From an uncultured Luminiphilus sp. (GTDB lineage: Bacteria; Pseudomonadota; Gammaproteobacteria; Pseudomonadales; Halieaceae): a stretch of DNA of 41,404 bases. Under the pieces are notes generated by a model. The model ran no database searches. It saw only the letters and a list, made by a program, of their open reading frames with translations, and was not told where the DNA came from. Location of the stretch: NCBI GenBank assembly GCA_905182485.1, contig CAJJBO010000020.1:1-41404 (forward strand). The letters run 5' to 3'. A program made the position numbers and the translations under genes. Positions 23,885 to 35,035 of this stretch are shown here, piece by piece; the first letter of the stretch is position 1; the number at the start of each line of letters is the position of its first letter.

Positions 23885-25486
23885 ATGTCAGACGTTGCCA
23901 CGCGGGTTGAAAGCACCGGATTTTACGCCGGCCAGAATCGCCTAGTTGCTGTATCGGTTAAGGTTGTGGTGGTCAGCCTCGTGCTGTGGGCGTCGCTCGC
24001 CCCCGATGCCGGGGCCATTTTGATGGACATTCAGGCGGCGACCATTTCCTACTTTAGAGGCTGGTACGTTTATGCGTCGGGTCTTTTTATGGTCGTGGCG
24101 CTATTGCTGGCGGTGGTACCCAAAACCGCGCGCATTCGCTTGGGCGCAGAGTCCGATAGACCCGAATTTAGTCGCTTCGCTTGGTTTTCGATGATGTTTG
24201 GTGCGGGCATTGGTGTTGGCATGCTCACCTACTCAACCGCTGAACCGCTGGCGCATTTTGCCAACAACCCCGATGTCATCCTCGGTGCCACGACTGCGCT
24301 TGAGCGCGATAATCTGGCGGCGGCCTATAAATGGACACTCCTGCACTATGGCCTGACACCCTGGGGCTGTTATGCCATTGTCGGGATGTCGCTGGCGTAC
24401 TTTGCTTATCGGCGCAATATGCCACTGACGATTCGATCGCCCTTTACGGCAGTGCTCAGTGCCGAGTCAGGACGGCGCATTGGTGGCGTGGTCGATGCAG
24501 CGGCGATTCTTGCCACCATCATTGGTATCGGTGTCACGATAGGCTACGGCGTCAATCAACTCGCCTTTGGCATGCATCAAATCACCGGCTGGGAATGGCT
24601 GGTCTCTGAAGGCCGGCCCAGTCTCACCGCACTCTTTGTTGCCGTTGTGTTTTTGACCTTAGCGGCGATGCTGTCTGCCTTGTCGGGGATCGGCCGCGGC
24701 ATCCGGTGGCTCTCGAATCTCAATATGGCGCTGTCTTGGCTGTTACTGCTGATCTTCGTTATCTTTGGTGCGACGGCTTTCGCCGGCGAGATGTTTGTGG
24801 CCGGCCTGCTCGAATACCTTTCTCAGATTGGTCAGATGTCGGTCACCGTCTGGAGCGACACCGACACACCCACCGCACGCGCTTTGAGTGACTGGCAATC
24901 TGCTTGGAATATATTTTATTGGGCATGGTGGATCGCTTTTACGCCCTTTGTCGGACTGTTTCTGGCACGGGTATCTCGGGGCAGAACAATCGGTGAATAT
25001 GTAATAGGTGCGATTCTGGCACCTTCTCTCATGTGCTTTGCTTGGTTTTGTATCATTGGCGGGACCGCCCTAGACCTCGAACTCAGTGGTGTTGCTGAAG
25101 GCAGTATTCTCGGTGCAGACCTCTCCGCACAATTATTTGCAACAGTGAAATCGTTGTTCTCTGCAAGCTGGGTGTTGCCGGTATCAACCCTCTGCACATT
25201 GCTGCTCATTACCTATCTTGTGACCTCCGCCGACTCGGCGGTGCTGGTCATCAATACCATTGTCTCGGGTGGTTCTGAGGACGGCACTCACTCGCGACAT
25301 ATTGTCCTGTGGAGTGTGCTGCTCGGGTTGGTCATCATCACGCTGCTGATTGCTGGCGGCATGGATGCCCTCAGGTCAGTCATGATCATCGGCGCACTGC
25401 CCTTTTCTGCGGTGATGCTATTTATGCTGTGTGCCTTGCTTTACGCCATTTGGAAGGACGAGTCCTCCCCCAGCACAGAGCGCTGA
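23885..25486 (+). CDS. BCCT-family transporter
   Basis: Betaine/choline/carnitine-type secondary transporter of the inner membrane, about 533 residues with 12 predicted helices. Signature MMFGAGIGVGMLTYSTAEPL is the glycine-rich BCCT substrate/Na+ motif. WTLLHYGLTPWGCYAIVG and WNIFYWAWWIAFTPFVGLFL are conserved aromatic stretches, and YLVTSADSAVLVINTI matches the family's TSADS motif. ATG 23885 has AGGA upstream, 37 bases after the LVIVD stop; a TTG at 23858 is less likely. Substrate cannot be told from sequence. Frame intact. Confidence 0.92.
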   Translation: MSDVATRVESTGFYAGQNRLVAVSVKVVVVSLVLWASLAPDAGAILMDIQAATISYFRGWYVYASGLFMVVALLLAVVPKTARIRLGAESDRPEFSRFAWFSMMFGAGIGVGMLTYSTAEPLAHFANNPDVILGATTALERDNLAAAYKWTLLHYGLTPWGCYAIVGMSLAYFAYRRNMPLTIRSPFTAVLSAESGRRIGGVVDAAAILATIIGIGVTIGYGVNQLAFGMHQITGWEWLVSEGRPSLTALFVAVVFLTLAAMLSALSGIGRGIRWLSNLNMALSWLLLLIFVIFGATAFAGEMFVAGLLEYLSQIGQMSVTVWSDTDTPTARALSDWQSAWNIFYWAWWIAFTPFVGLFLARVSRGRTIGEYVIGAILAPSLMCFAWFCIIGGTALDLELSGVAEGSILGADLSAQLFATVKSLFSASWVLPVSTLCTLLLITYLVTSADSAVLVINTIVSGGSEDGTHSRHIVLWSVLLGLVIITLLIAGGMDALRSVMIIGALPFSAVMLFMLCALLYAIWKDESSPSTER

Positions 25487-25651
25487 CGCACACCGCGCCG
25501 GGGCCTGACAGCGCCGCTATCGAGGCAGCGCTAATCGCCTCACCACGTCCAAAGACGCGGTCTCGGTGCCCTCGGTCAAAATCGATGAGGCGCCGCCCAG
25601 CAGAGTTGGATATAGTGTCGCTCGAGGGCAACTCGGCGCGGAGCCAGCAGC

Positions 25652-26992
25652 ATGTCAGCAGATGCACAACCACCGACAGGGACACCCCGCCAGGCCTCCA
25701 CTGGCCTCGGCAAACTACTCGGTTCGGTCGTCAGTGCAGGGCGCGACATTCTGGCCCGACGCCGACAGGTGGCAGCCCAAGCTCCCTTCTGACGACTTAG
25801 CCGGTAAATGCCAGCAGTTACTGCACCACCGGGGCGAGGCATCGGGACTGGCGCTGGCGTGCGAGGTCATCGCAGACTACCAACAGCTGAATGACGCCAA
25901 CTAAGCTGCTGTTCTTCGAGGCCCTCGCGCGTGATTTTGATGTCTCTGCGGACGCCATCGTGGAGCGCAGCAGATGACTATAAAAACGACCCGCAGGCGG
26001 ATCAACTCGTTGCGCTTACCAGGGCCATTGAAGCCCCCAGAATCAAACTATTTCGCAGAATGAATATGGCGCCCGATGCGACCGCCGTGCTCGTGAAAAT
26101 GCGTGCTTCATTGCTCAAATTGCTGCCTGATCACCCCCATCTACAATGTGTCGATGTGGATTTGAAGCATCAGTTTATTTCGTGGTTTAACCGCGGCTTT
26201 CTCGAACTCCGCGCGATTGATTGGAACTCCCCCGCCGCGGTACTCGAGCGCATCATTCAGTATGAATCCGTGCACGAGATTCGGGGTTGGGAGGATCTCC
26301 GAACCCGACTCAGCGAACAACGGCTCTGCTTTGCATTTTTCCATCCGGCGATGCTCGACGATCCGCTGGTCTTCGTGGAGGTAGCGCTCACCGCGGGTAT
26401 TCCTGATGCGATCGCGCCTTTGATTGATCGCACTAATGGCACACTCGATGAGCATGTTTATCTCGACACAGTCGTGTTTTATTCCATCAGTAACTGTCAC
26501 CCCGGATTAGCCGGCGTCTCTTTTGGTAACTTCCTGATCAAACAAGTGGTCGAAGAAGTCGGCAAACGTTATCCCAACGCCAAGCGCTACGTCACGCTGT
26601 CGCCCATACCCGGATTTGCAAAGTGGCTTACCGCGCATCAAGACGAGCATCAAATCGATGTTCATGACCTCAGATCTATTGCTCGGCTGCAGGCAAAGGA
26701 TGCCAATGAATCCGTCAAAGAAAAAATACTGAAGCTCTGCGCGAGCTATCTAGTGAACGAGCGCGCCAATAGTGTTGCCCTTGACCCTGTCGCACGATTC
26801 CATCTTGGCAATGGTGCCAGCTTGCGCGCCATTCACTGGGCCGCGGACCTCAGCGAAAAAGGATTGCATCAATCTGTCGGCCTGATGGTGAACTATCTCT
26901 ATGACCTCGATAGCATTGAAGAAAATCATGACGCGTACTTTGATCAAGGTGAGATCGTCGTGTCACGCACCGTCGCCAAATGGCTACAGTAA
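25652..26992 (+). CDS. Malonyl-CoA decarboxylase (three frame breaks near the N-terminus)
   Basis: Decarboxylates malonyl-CoA to acetyl-CoA. The C-terminal catalytic part is intact: RAIDWNSPAAVLERIIQYES, FFHPAMLDDPLVFVEVALTA, FYSISNCHPGLAGVSFGNFL, then KRYVTLSPIPGFAKWL and SVGLMVNYLYDLDSIEENHD. The N-terminal helical domain is scattered over frames: ATG 25652 (GGAG upstream) gives STGLGKLLGSVVSAGRDILA; a shift near 25790 gives GEASGLALACEVIADYQQLN; one near 25905 gives KLLFFEALARDFDVSADAIV; one near 25968 joins the main frame at DDYKNDPQADQLVALTRAIE. Restored length is about 445 residues, normal for the family. Confidence 0.9.
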
Positions 26993-27062
26993 GCCGCAAA
27001 GTCATTACCCGAAAATAACCAATACCCACCGATAACATGCCAGCGCCCGGCACGCCTTAGCG

Positions 27063-27086
27063 CGGAAAGTAGCACGGAAAGTAGCG
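27063..27086 (+). repeat. Tandem 12-bp repeat in intergenic region
   Basis: CGGAAAGTAGC occurs twice head to tail, with a different twelfth base (A then G). It lies about 100 bases upstream of the MFS gene. Function unknown; could be a regulator half-site pair or slippage. Confidence 0.6.
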
Positions 27087-27189
27087 CTAGCAATGCCACT
27101 GAACACCGGTATTATTCGAGTGAGGTTGAGATCGTTGATATCGCCACAACCATACCAACACAATAATGATAACGAGGGTGTCGCGCTGT

Positions 27190-28462
27190 ATGGCTTTTAA
27201 TTTGAAACAATTTCGTGAGTTTCGTTTCGGCTGGCCCGTTGTGCTCGCATCTACCTTTGGCATCTCGTTGGGGATGTCGCCTTTGCCCTTTTATACGATT
27301 GGCGTTTTTGCAAAGCCTTTGGCTGCCGAATTTGGCTGGGGTATTGATCAAATCATGTTTGGGCTTGTGCCCTTTTGCGTGGTAACGGTGATCAGCGCGC
27401 CACTGGCCGGCTATCTGTCTGACCGGTATGGGGTCAGACGTGTGGCGCTCATCTCTATGGTGACCTTCTCGCTCGCGATGATGTCCTTTGCACTCAATAA
27501 TGGCTCACATACGCTCTACTTATTTCTTTGGGGTTTACTGTCTATTCTCAGTGCAGGCACCCTGCCGATCACCTTCACCAAAGCCATCTCGCGGTGGTTC
27601 CACGAAAAACGCGGTCTGGCGCTGGGCATGGCGCTGGTGGGCACCGGCATTGGTGGCGCCGTTGCGAAAGCTACTGGCCGAATCGCTCATTAACGCCTAC
27701 GGCTGGCGAATGGCCTATGTCGGTATCGGGTTTTTGCCACTGGTCGTTGCGCTGCCGATTGCATTGATTGCGTTTCATGATGTGGATGATCCTAAGGTCG
27801 CCAAACGGGCGGCGGGCCTCGCTGAACTAGGACGCGAGACCGGCACGATGATTAAGCAATACGGGTTTACCTTTGCACAGGCCATACGCGACTGGCGACT
27901 GTGGTTACTCGGCGCCATTTTTCTGCCGCTGTCCTTTGCGATTGGTGGACCTATTCCAAACCTTGAAACGATGCTGGGCTCAAAAGGTTTTGACCGGGTC
28001 GATGCAGTCATCTTGGCCAGCTTTCTTGGTTATTCGGTGTATGCAGGGCGCCTCATCGCTGGTTACTTACTCGACTATATCTGGGCGCCGGCGATTGCCT
28101 GTGCGCTCATGATCATGCCCGCGGCGTCGATGCTGATGTTCACCGCAGTGGATCCGAGTTATTCACAAATGGTGATTGCCATTGTGTTACTGGGCGTTGC
28201 CGCCGGTGTCGAGTATGACTTACTGGCTTATTTGGTCTCGCGTTATTTTGGGGTCCGCAGCTATTCCCGGATCTACGGCGCACTCTATGCCCTCTTTGGG
28301 CTCGGCGCAGGCTTTGGTCCCGCCACCTTTGGATGGATCTACAGCAGCTCAGGCTCTTATGATCAAGCCCTGTATTACTCGATGTGGGGGTTTATCATTT
28401 GCTCTCTTGCCCTGTTGTTACTCGGTCGTTATCGCGACGAGCAGTTAAAGGCCATGGTCTGA
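27190..28462 (+). CDS. MFS transporter (one frame break)
   Basis: Twelve-helix major facilitator. First half: VLASTFGISLGMSPLPFYTI, DRYGVRR (motif A) and SILSAGTLPITFTKAISRWF. The frame breaks near 27668 at GGCGCCGTTGCGAAAG; the second half resumes with LLAESLINAYGWRMAYVGIG and ends AGFGPATFGWIYSSSGSYDQ. The NAYGWR...F layout is typical of monocarboxylate or aromatic-acid-type porters, but the substrate is unknown. ATG 27190 has GAGGG upstream; ATG 27166 is the alternative start. A carboxymuconolactone-decarboxylase-like gene follows after 8 bases, so the two are probably co-transcribed. Confidence 0.85.
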
Positions 28463-28470
28463 ACTCGCCC

Positions 28471-29043
28471 ATGAAGCCTGATCCAAAGCTCAACCGGATC
28501 GCACCTGATGAGATGCCAGACGATATTGCCTCAGCCTGGACCCGCTCGATGGATCTGCGCGGTGATGCCACGTTTTTTGAGGTTTTTGCGAATCATCCCG
28601 AATTGTATCGGTGGTACGTGAATCAGTTTTATGGCGATGTCTTTCGCGGTGGCAAAGTCGCCCAGCGCTATAAAGAGCTCCTCCGGCTGCGGCTCTCCAC
28701 TTTGCTACATGGTTGCCGCTTTTGCAATCAGGGGAATCGGCTCGACGCGCTCGAGGCAGGCCTCACCGAGGCACAGATCGCCGCGTTTGAATCGACCCGA
28801 ATCGGGGCCGTTTACGCCCGCCGAGCTCGCCGTACTGGCGCTGGGCGACTGAGCTGGCGCTCACGCAACTCAGCCGGGATCCTCAGTGAGGCATTACACG
28901 CCCAGCTGGCTGCGCATTTTGATGACGCTCAAATCTTAGAACTGGGCCTAGTGGGTGGCATTTTGGCGGGCGTGGCGAAGTTTATGTTTGCCTATGACCT
29001 AGTGGAAAAAGAGGACAGCTGCCCCTTTCATCCCGTCACTTAA
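28471..29043 (+). CDS. Carboxymuconolactone decarboxylase / AhpD-like protein (frame disturbed)
   Basis: AhpD-like fold protein. RYKELLRLRLSTLLHGCRFC carries the CxxC pair (CRFC) of the family; RLDALEAGLTEAQIAAFES follows. Residues after this look scrambled (basic, low-complexity) up to about residue 140. In other frames the same bases give GPFTPAELAVLALGD and ELALTQLSRDPQ, expected family-like text, and the main frame resumes with LSEALHAQLAAHFDDAQILE. A set of compensating indels at 28795-28890 explains this. About 190 residues. Role may be redox or decarboxylation; in context with the MFS gene the substrate is unknown. Confidence 0.75.
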   Translation: MKPDPKLNRIAPDEMPDDIASAWTRSMDLRGDATFFEVFANHPELYRWYVNQFYGDVFRGGKVAQRYKELLRLRLSTLLHGCRFCNQGNRLDALEAGLTEAQIAAFESTRIGAVYARRARRTGAGRLSWRSRNSAGILSEALHAQLAAHFDDAQILELGLVGGILAGVAKFMFAYDLVEKEDSCPFHPVT

Positions 29044-29066
29044 GATCAACTGTTGCTCCCACAAAA

Positions 29067-29838
29067 TCACTGACCAGAGTCGGCTATCACCTCTGCCCCT
29101 CGCTCAAAAGCCGGCGCCGTGACGTCATCTCGTTCAACTAAGGTGGCATCCGGTATCCAGTCGGCGGTTTGCAGCGTGCCCTCGCGCAAACTCGATTGCG
29201 TCGCGATCACCAGCGTCGGTTTTTGAACCTGTCGGCAGGCCACCTCCACCTGATAGGTGGCGGCCGCATGATAGCCCGCATTACGGTTCTCCCCTGCGCT
29301 GATAAAATCGATGAATAGCGCAAAAGCCCGATCGAAGGGCACATGCGCTAATCGATCAACAACCATCGACTGGAAAAGCCCGTTTAACGGATCTTCTTGT
29401 GTCAAATACTGAGGCGGTATGGTCAGTGATTCGCGCAGTGATGCCATGTCTGGCCCCGCGAATACGGGAACGTCCACTAACACTAAACCCGCAACCTGCT
29501 CGGGAAAGGATTGCGCCATATCGATAGCGACTAAAGCGCCTGAGTGAAAGCCTGTCAGCCATACCGGCGTTGATGAAGCCGCTAACAACGGAGACATCGC
29601 ACGCGTGAATCCCCCCACCGTGGGCGCGTCACCCAAGGGATCAGAGCCGCCATATCCCGGGAGGTCAGCACTCCATACCGGCCCCTCGTAGGCCGTGGCA
29701 AAACTTGCGAAGAAACGCCCGCCAAAGGGCACTGGCGGCAAACAGATCAGGGGGGCTGATCGGACTGGCGCCCATCCATGACCACATATGAAGCTGCCCC
29801 TCAGCATTGTCGATATAAGTGCGGCGGATATTGGTCAT
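29067..29838 (-). CDS. Alpha/beta hydrolase (one frame break)
   Basis: Alpha/beta-hydrolase-fold enzyme. VWSADLPGYGGSDPLGD is the loop before the nucleophile; WLTGFHSGALVAIDMAQSFP is the nucleophile elbow, reading FHSGA instead of the common GHSxG and resembling the HTGA-type elbow of some hydrolases. The open frame begins inside the gene. ATG 29838, directly after the stop of the upstream MFS gene (TAGATG), gives MTNIRRTYIDNAEGQLHMWS and joins PLICLPPVPFGGRFFASFA if the G run at 29750-29755 has five rather than six bases. About 256 residues. Last gene of a VOC-MFS-hydrolase operon; substrate unknown. Confidence 0.8.
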
Positions 29839-31166
29839 CTACAGTAGTCCCTCATGTTCTGTCACACCGCGGCCATAGTTTGCCAAAATACCGCGCAACC
29901 CTAGGAGAACCGGCACCCCAAAGATCACCGGAATGAGCGCCATCGAATAGCGAATGCCATCGACACCGAAAACATGATCATTGAGTAGCGCCACGGTTGT
30001 GGGGCCCAAGAATAAGCCTGCCATACTGATACACATGTAATACAGCGCCACCGTTTGTGCCTTGATCGGGCCCGGAGCGATGCGCAACAGTGCAGTGACA
30101 CCCATGGCAGAGGTCATCCCTATGCCCATGTTGTTCACGGCGAAGACCCCCATTGCCACGGGTGCCGTGGGCATCAACGGGAAGGCAGCGCCCGATACGA
30201 CGGTCACTAACACGCCAAAAAAAGCGATCTTCATGGCCACATCTTGCTTGCCCTGCGACAGCCAATGATCACAGAGCCAACCTGCCGATAACACCGCGGC
30301 GGGACCAAAAATAATGAGTAATACGCCATTAATCGAAGCGTAATAACTCGTCTCCCACCCCCAAGTGCGTTCAAAAAGGGCCGCACCCCAACCTTGGCTG
30401 TAGGCCACGATCGTCATAAAACAAAATAGGCTGACAAAGCCGCCATAGAGCCGCCACGCTGCCGCACATGCCTCAGCATGTCTGACAAGTTGCCCCCCAT
30501 GGTATTGACCCCCGCAGAACGGGCAGGCTCACGCAGTAAAAAAAACAACGCCGACACAACAAGACCCGGTAAACCCACAATAAAAAACGTGGCCTGCCAG
30601 GGCATGAGTTCACCCACCACGGGCATTGTGATGGACCCGCCCGATTTTGCCCACGTGAGAACGCCTGCCCCGAGTAACGACGCAAAACCGGCGCCCACCG
30701 AAAGCGCCATGGTGTAAACGGCGATGGGCCGGGAGCGTTTCTCCGGCGGGAAGCTGTCTGAAATAATCGACATGGCGCAGGGGCTCAGAGTCGCCTCCCC
30801 TACCCCAATACTCATGCGAGCAATAAAGAGGTGGGTAAAGTTACGCGCGAGCCCTGACGCCGCAGTGGCAACGGACCACACGGCAATGCCGATGGCGACA
30901 ATGCGCACCCTATTTTTTTTATCTGCCAACCACCCCAATGGCAAACCCATCGTGGCATAAAAGATCGCAAAGGCCGGACCCAATAGCAGCCCAATTTGCG
31001 TATCGGTAAGACCAAGGTCTGCCTTAATCGGCTCAATGAGCAACCCCAAGACATAGCGATCAACAAAAGAAAAAACGTAGGCAATCGTCAGTAGCCCCAC
31101 CGTCAGCCACCCATAGGCGAGGCTGCTGGCTGGCGGCGTATTGGGCGCCGCAGTGGAATGATTCAT
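29839..31166 (-). CDS. MFS transporter, spinster-like (one frame break)
   Basis: Major facilitator of the spinster-like/aromatic-acid type. N-terminal half: FVDRYVLGLLIEPIKADLGL, then WLADKKNRVRIVAIGIAVWS (motif A) and IARMSIGVGEATLSPCAMSI. The frame shifts near 30455; in the new frame GGFVSLFCFMTIVAYSQGWG continues to NYGRGVTEHEGLL. Restored length is about 440 residues. Its ATG overlaps the VOC gene stop (ATGA) and its stop abuts the hydrolase start. It probably imports the substrate that the two enzymes process. Confidence 0.85.
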
Positions 31167-31642
31167 ACGAACTGATTCACTTCCACAAAGTACCCGTTAG
31201 GATCAAAGAAGCTAATGCCCAGCACTCTGAAGACACCCCCATCCGGTTTGGGATATTCACTGATCACTGGCTCACACACCATCTCGAGCCCCGGTACGTC
31301 TTTTAACTGTTCAAAAGCGCCCTTCACATCCTCGTGGTGCAAGACATACACCGATTCACCCACTCGTACTCGATTAGGCACGGGCCTTGGCGGGGGCTCG
31401 GGCAACGGCGGGTCGATGTATTGCAGGATACCGAGCATGCCGATGAAGTCATCTTTACACTTCAGCATCACCAGGCGGGTCTGTGAATTAGGCTCACCCG
31501 CCGGTAGCCCGTCACCCGATACCAGTATTTTCTCATCGTAATGCACCGCCATCCCTAAAATATCGCGATAGATGCGCAGGGCGGAGTCAATGTGATTCAC
31601 CAGCATGGTGGTGCGTCGTATCAGAACAGGAACATCGCTCAT
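31163..31642 (-). CDS. VOC-superfamily (glyoxalase/dioxygenase-like) protein
   Basis: Vicinal-oxygen-chelate fold, 159 residues. TTMLVNHIDSALRIYRDILG is the first beta-alpha-beta unit and FDPNGYFVEVNQF is the usual end carrying a Glu metal ligand. A proline-rich insert (PPLPEPPPRPVPNRV) is in the middle. ATG 31642 is preceded by AAAGGT. First gene of a three-gene operon with an MFS carrier and a hydrolase. VOC members include extradiol dioxygenases, glyoxalases and isomerases; I cannot say which this is. Confidence 0.85.
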   Translation of the reverse strand: MSDVPVLIRRTTMLVNHIDSALRIYRDILGMAVHYDEKILVSGDGLPAGEPNSQTRLVMLKCKDDFIGMLGILQYIDPPLPEPPPRPVPNRVRVGESVYVLHHEDVKGAFEQLKDVPGLEMVCEPVISEYPKPDGGVFRVLGISFFDPNGYFVEVNQFV

Positions 31643-31657
31643 CGTGCTACCTTTGTT

Positions 31658-31669
31658 TTATAGTTATAA
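31658..31669. promoter_or_regulatory. Palindrome/-10-like element between divergent genes
   Basis: TTATA-GT-TATAA is a perfect five-base-arm palindrome 16-27 bases before the VOC start and about 43 bases before the divergent secreted-protein gene. It could be an operator or a pair of -10 elements. Confidence 0.3.
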
Positions 31670-31711
31670 CATTAGTACTTTACGGGTGTAACCGACAAAG
31701 AGGCAAGTACC

Positions 31712-32668
31712 ATGACGCCAGTCATCACTATTTCAAGGCCAACTCAGGGCTATTGGCCTACCCCGATCGCAAGAACACGAGCAAGACGCTTACGCCGCAG
31801 AGTGGGCACAGCATTGGGATTAGTGCTGACAATCTGCCTATCCACTACGTCGTGGGCTCAGGGACAAGATAGCGCCACGTGGAGTCGTGATCGCCAGGTG
31901 ATTGAGGCCCTGCTCCCCGGATTTTATAGCAATGCCAACCAAGCTTATTTCGACGGCCGCCGCCGACTACCTGAACCGCAAAATCGATACAACCTGTCGA
32001 TCGAGGCCTCAGCAGAGGCCCATGTGTTTACCGCCACACGCACCAATACCGAGGGCGCAGTGATCAGCGAGCAACGCTGGTCGCTCTTTGATGACGACGC
32101 CAAAGAGGCGGTGCGTATGGAAATAGATGACACCCAAGCCGGCAGCCAATGCCCGGTTTGGTGGACACGGGATGCCGCACAATTTAGCGCAGCAGCAGAC
32201 GCAGACTGCGCCGAAGACCCAGGCAGTCCCATCGCTTTATCACTGGCACAGCAACAGCTCTGGTGGGGCTCTCGCCGCAACGATAGCGCGATAAAATTCC
32301 ATCGCAGCCGCGCCTTTACCTGTTACGCCGATATCCCCGGCGTTGGCGGGGGACGTGACGAGCCCTACACGCGCTACGACAACTTAAGCCTGCATGATCA
32401 GGGGGCAGAAACGTGGTTTACCGATAAAGACGGCCGGACACTCGGGCTGCGGCTCTTTAATGTCGACTGGCCCATTAACAACTATGAGGGTTACTTTACC
32501 CGAGACTCGCTAGTGATTTACGTAGTCGAAAAATTCGACGATGGCTCCACCAAAGAACACGGCTATGCTTTTACGCTGCCAGAAGCTAATCGCATTGGCA
32601 TTAATCTGAAGTGGCTATTGGCAAGTTGCTTTATGGTCTCGGGTAAAGTGGATACGCCAACCCTGTAG
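31712..32668 (+). CDS. Secreted protein, faint CpcT/CpeT resemblance
   Basis: 318 residues. The N-terminus has a basic stretch (RTRARRLRRRVG) and then a hydrophobic core ending SWAQG, so it is a signal peptide, possibly preceded by extra residues. The mature part has LLPGFYSNANQAYFDGRRRL, then SQCPVWWTRDAAQFSAAADA with a Cys pair spaced as in CpcT/CpeT bilin lyases. A C-terminal block (GVGGGRDEPYTRY, LHDQGAETWF, VDWPINNYEGYFTRDSLVIY) looks conserved, but I cannot name it. No phycobilin genes are nearby, so a lyase role is unlikely even if the fold is shared. Frame intact. Confidence 0.6.
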   Translation: MTPVITISRPTQGYWPTPIARTRARRLRRRVGTALGLVLTICLSTTSWAQGQDSATWSRDRQVIEALLPGFYSNANQAYFDGRRRLPEPQNRYNLSIEASAEAHVFTATRTNTEGAVISEQRWSLFDDDAKEAVRMEIDDTQAGSQCPVWWTRDAAQFSAAADADCAEDPGSPIALSLAQQQLWWGSRRNDSAIKFHRSRAFTCYADIPGVGGGRDEPYTRYDNLSLHDQGAETWFTDKDGRTLGLRLFNVDWPINNYEGYFTRDSLVIYVVEKFDDGSTKEHGYAFTLPEANRIGINLKWLLASCFMVSGKVDTPTL

Positions 32669-32809
32669 AGACGCACCCCCCAAGCATTGGTGCAATGGCG
32701 ATGAGGCTAAGCTGTCCCCACCAACACTCAGCACTGAGGCAATCGTTACGCATGCCGGCCACCGTCATAAACAACAGCCTGTGACCCAACGCATAAGGAG
32801 ACACACTCG

Positions 32810-33711
32810 ATGACACTCACTCGGCGCACAGTCTTACGCAACGGGGGTGCTGCATTGGCCTCACTGGGTGCTGCCAGTCAGGTGGCCATTGCGGCCGAAA
32901 CCCCGCCGTCTGCGGGAGAATACGCTCACACAGGTCGGGGCAACCTATGTTTTGGTGCACGGTACTTGGCATGGCGGTTGGGTGTGGCGCGACGTCGCAG
33001 ATCGACTCATTGCACAAGGACATCGGGTGTTTACGCCCACCTGCACCGGGTGTGGCGAGCGCCTTCATCTCACCGGCCCGGAGGTTGGACTAGAGACCCA
33101 CATCGATGACATTGTGAATGTGATCGAATACGAAGAACTCAGCAATGTGATCTTAGTGGGCCATTCGTTTTCCGGCATCACGATTACCGGGGTTGCCGAT
33201 CGGTTGCGCGAGAGGATCGAGCGCATCGTTTTTTTTGATGCGCTGGTGCCTCGCCCTGGCCGCATGAGCGGTGTGACCAAGGACCTCGCAACAGGTGAAT
33301 ATCCTGCTTGGTGGCGAGCACGACAACAGCACTTTATTGAGGGCTACCAAATGGACCTCTGGCAAGACTACCCCTATGGACATGCTGGTGCCGCCCGACT
33401 ATCCCGATGTGGCGGCCAAGTTGCGGCGACTCATTACCCCCCACCCCGCCAAACAATGGACTGATACCTTGGTATTGAAAAACGGGGGATGGGACGGATT
33501 ACAGCCCACCTACTTTCATTGTGTGGGCCAAACCTATCGCAAGAGCTCTGATCTGATGGTGGGCCCTGCCAGAGGACCCGACTGGCGCTTTGTTGAACTC
33601 GATATCCCTCGCGATGGGATGTTGACCCATCCCGACCTGGTCGCCGATGAACTTGCTCGCACCAACGCTGACCAACGCGCGGCTCATCAGTCGCGCCTCG
33701 CTACCCTATAG
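32810..33711 (+). CDS. Tat-exported alpha/beta hydrolase (two frame breaks)
   Basis: A twin-arginine leader (TRRTVLRNGGAALASLGAAS, cleavage after AIAA) begins at ATG 32810 with AAGGAG upstream. After a shift near 32915 the hydrolase domain reads TYVLVHGTWHGGWVWRDVAD, with the oxyanion-hole HG and nucleophile elbow VGHSFSG. A second shift near 33375 leads to DMLVPPDYPDVAAKLRRLIT and the likely catalytic His in DGMLTHPDLVADELA. This is the esterase/hydroxynitrile-lyase-like layout seen in plant methyl-esterase relatives. About 300 residues when restored. Substrate unknown; no operon partner. Confidence 0.82.
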
Positions 33712-33854
33712 GGAGGGCTCAGGGCAGCGAGTAGCCTCCTGACATTACCAAATGCAGTGGTTCGGTCACGTGAGCATACGAGCCGTCACAGCATTGAATG
33801 ACTGCTTCCGACGGTGCGGGATAGTAAGAACCAATCCGACTGCAAGCCCACGTA

Positions 33855-34932
<1,078 letters not shown>

Positions 34933-35035
34933 CTCTTAATCCCTCGTCAGGACCGGTATTGAAACGATCGGTATTGCCAGTGATCAAGCCGTTCCCCAAG
35001 CCCCGGCCGTATCAAACAGACGCGAGTGTACAGAT

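Noticed and set aside
29067-31166. Programmed frameshifting in the MFS and hydrolase genes
   Set aside because: Indels are as frequent here as in unrelated genes and lie at simple runs (e.g. G6 at 29750-29755), so sequence error is simpler.
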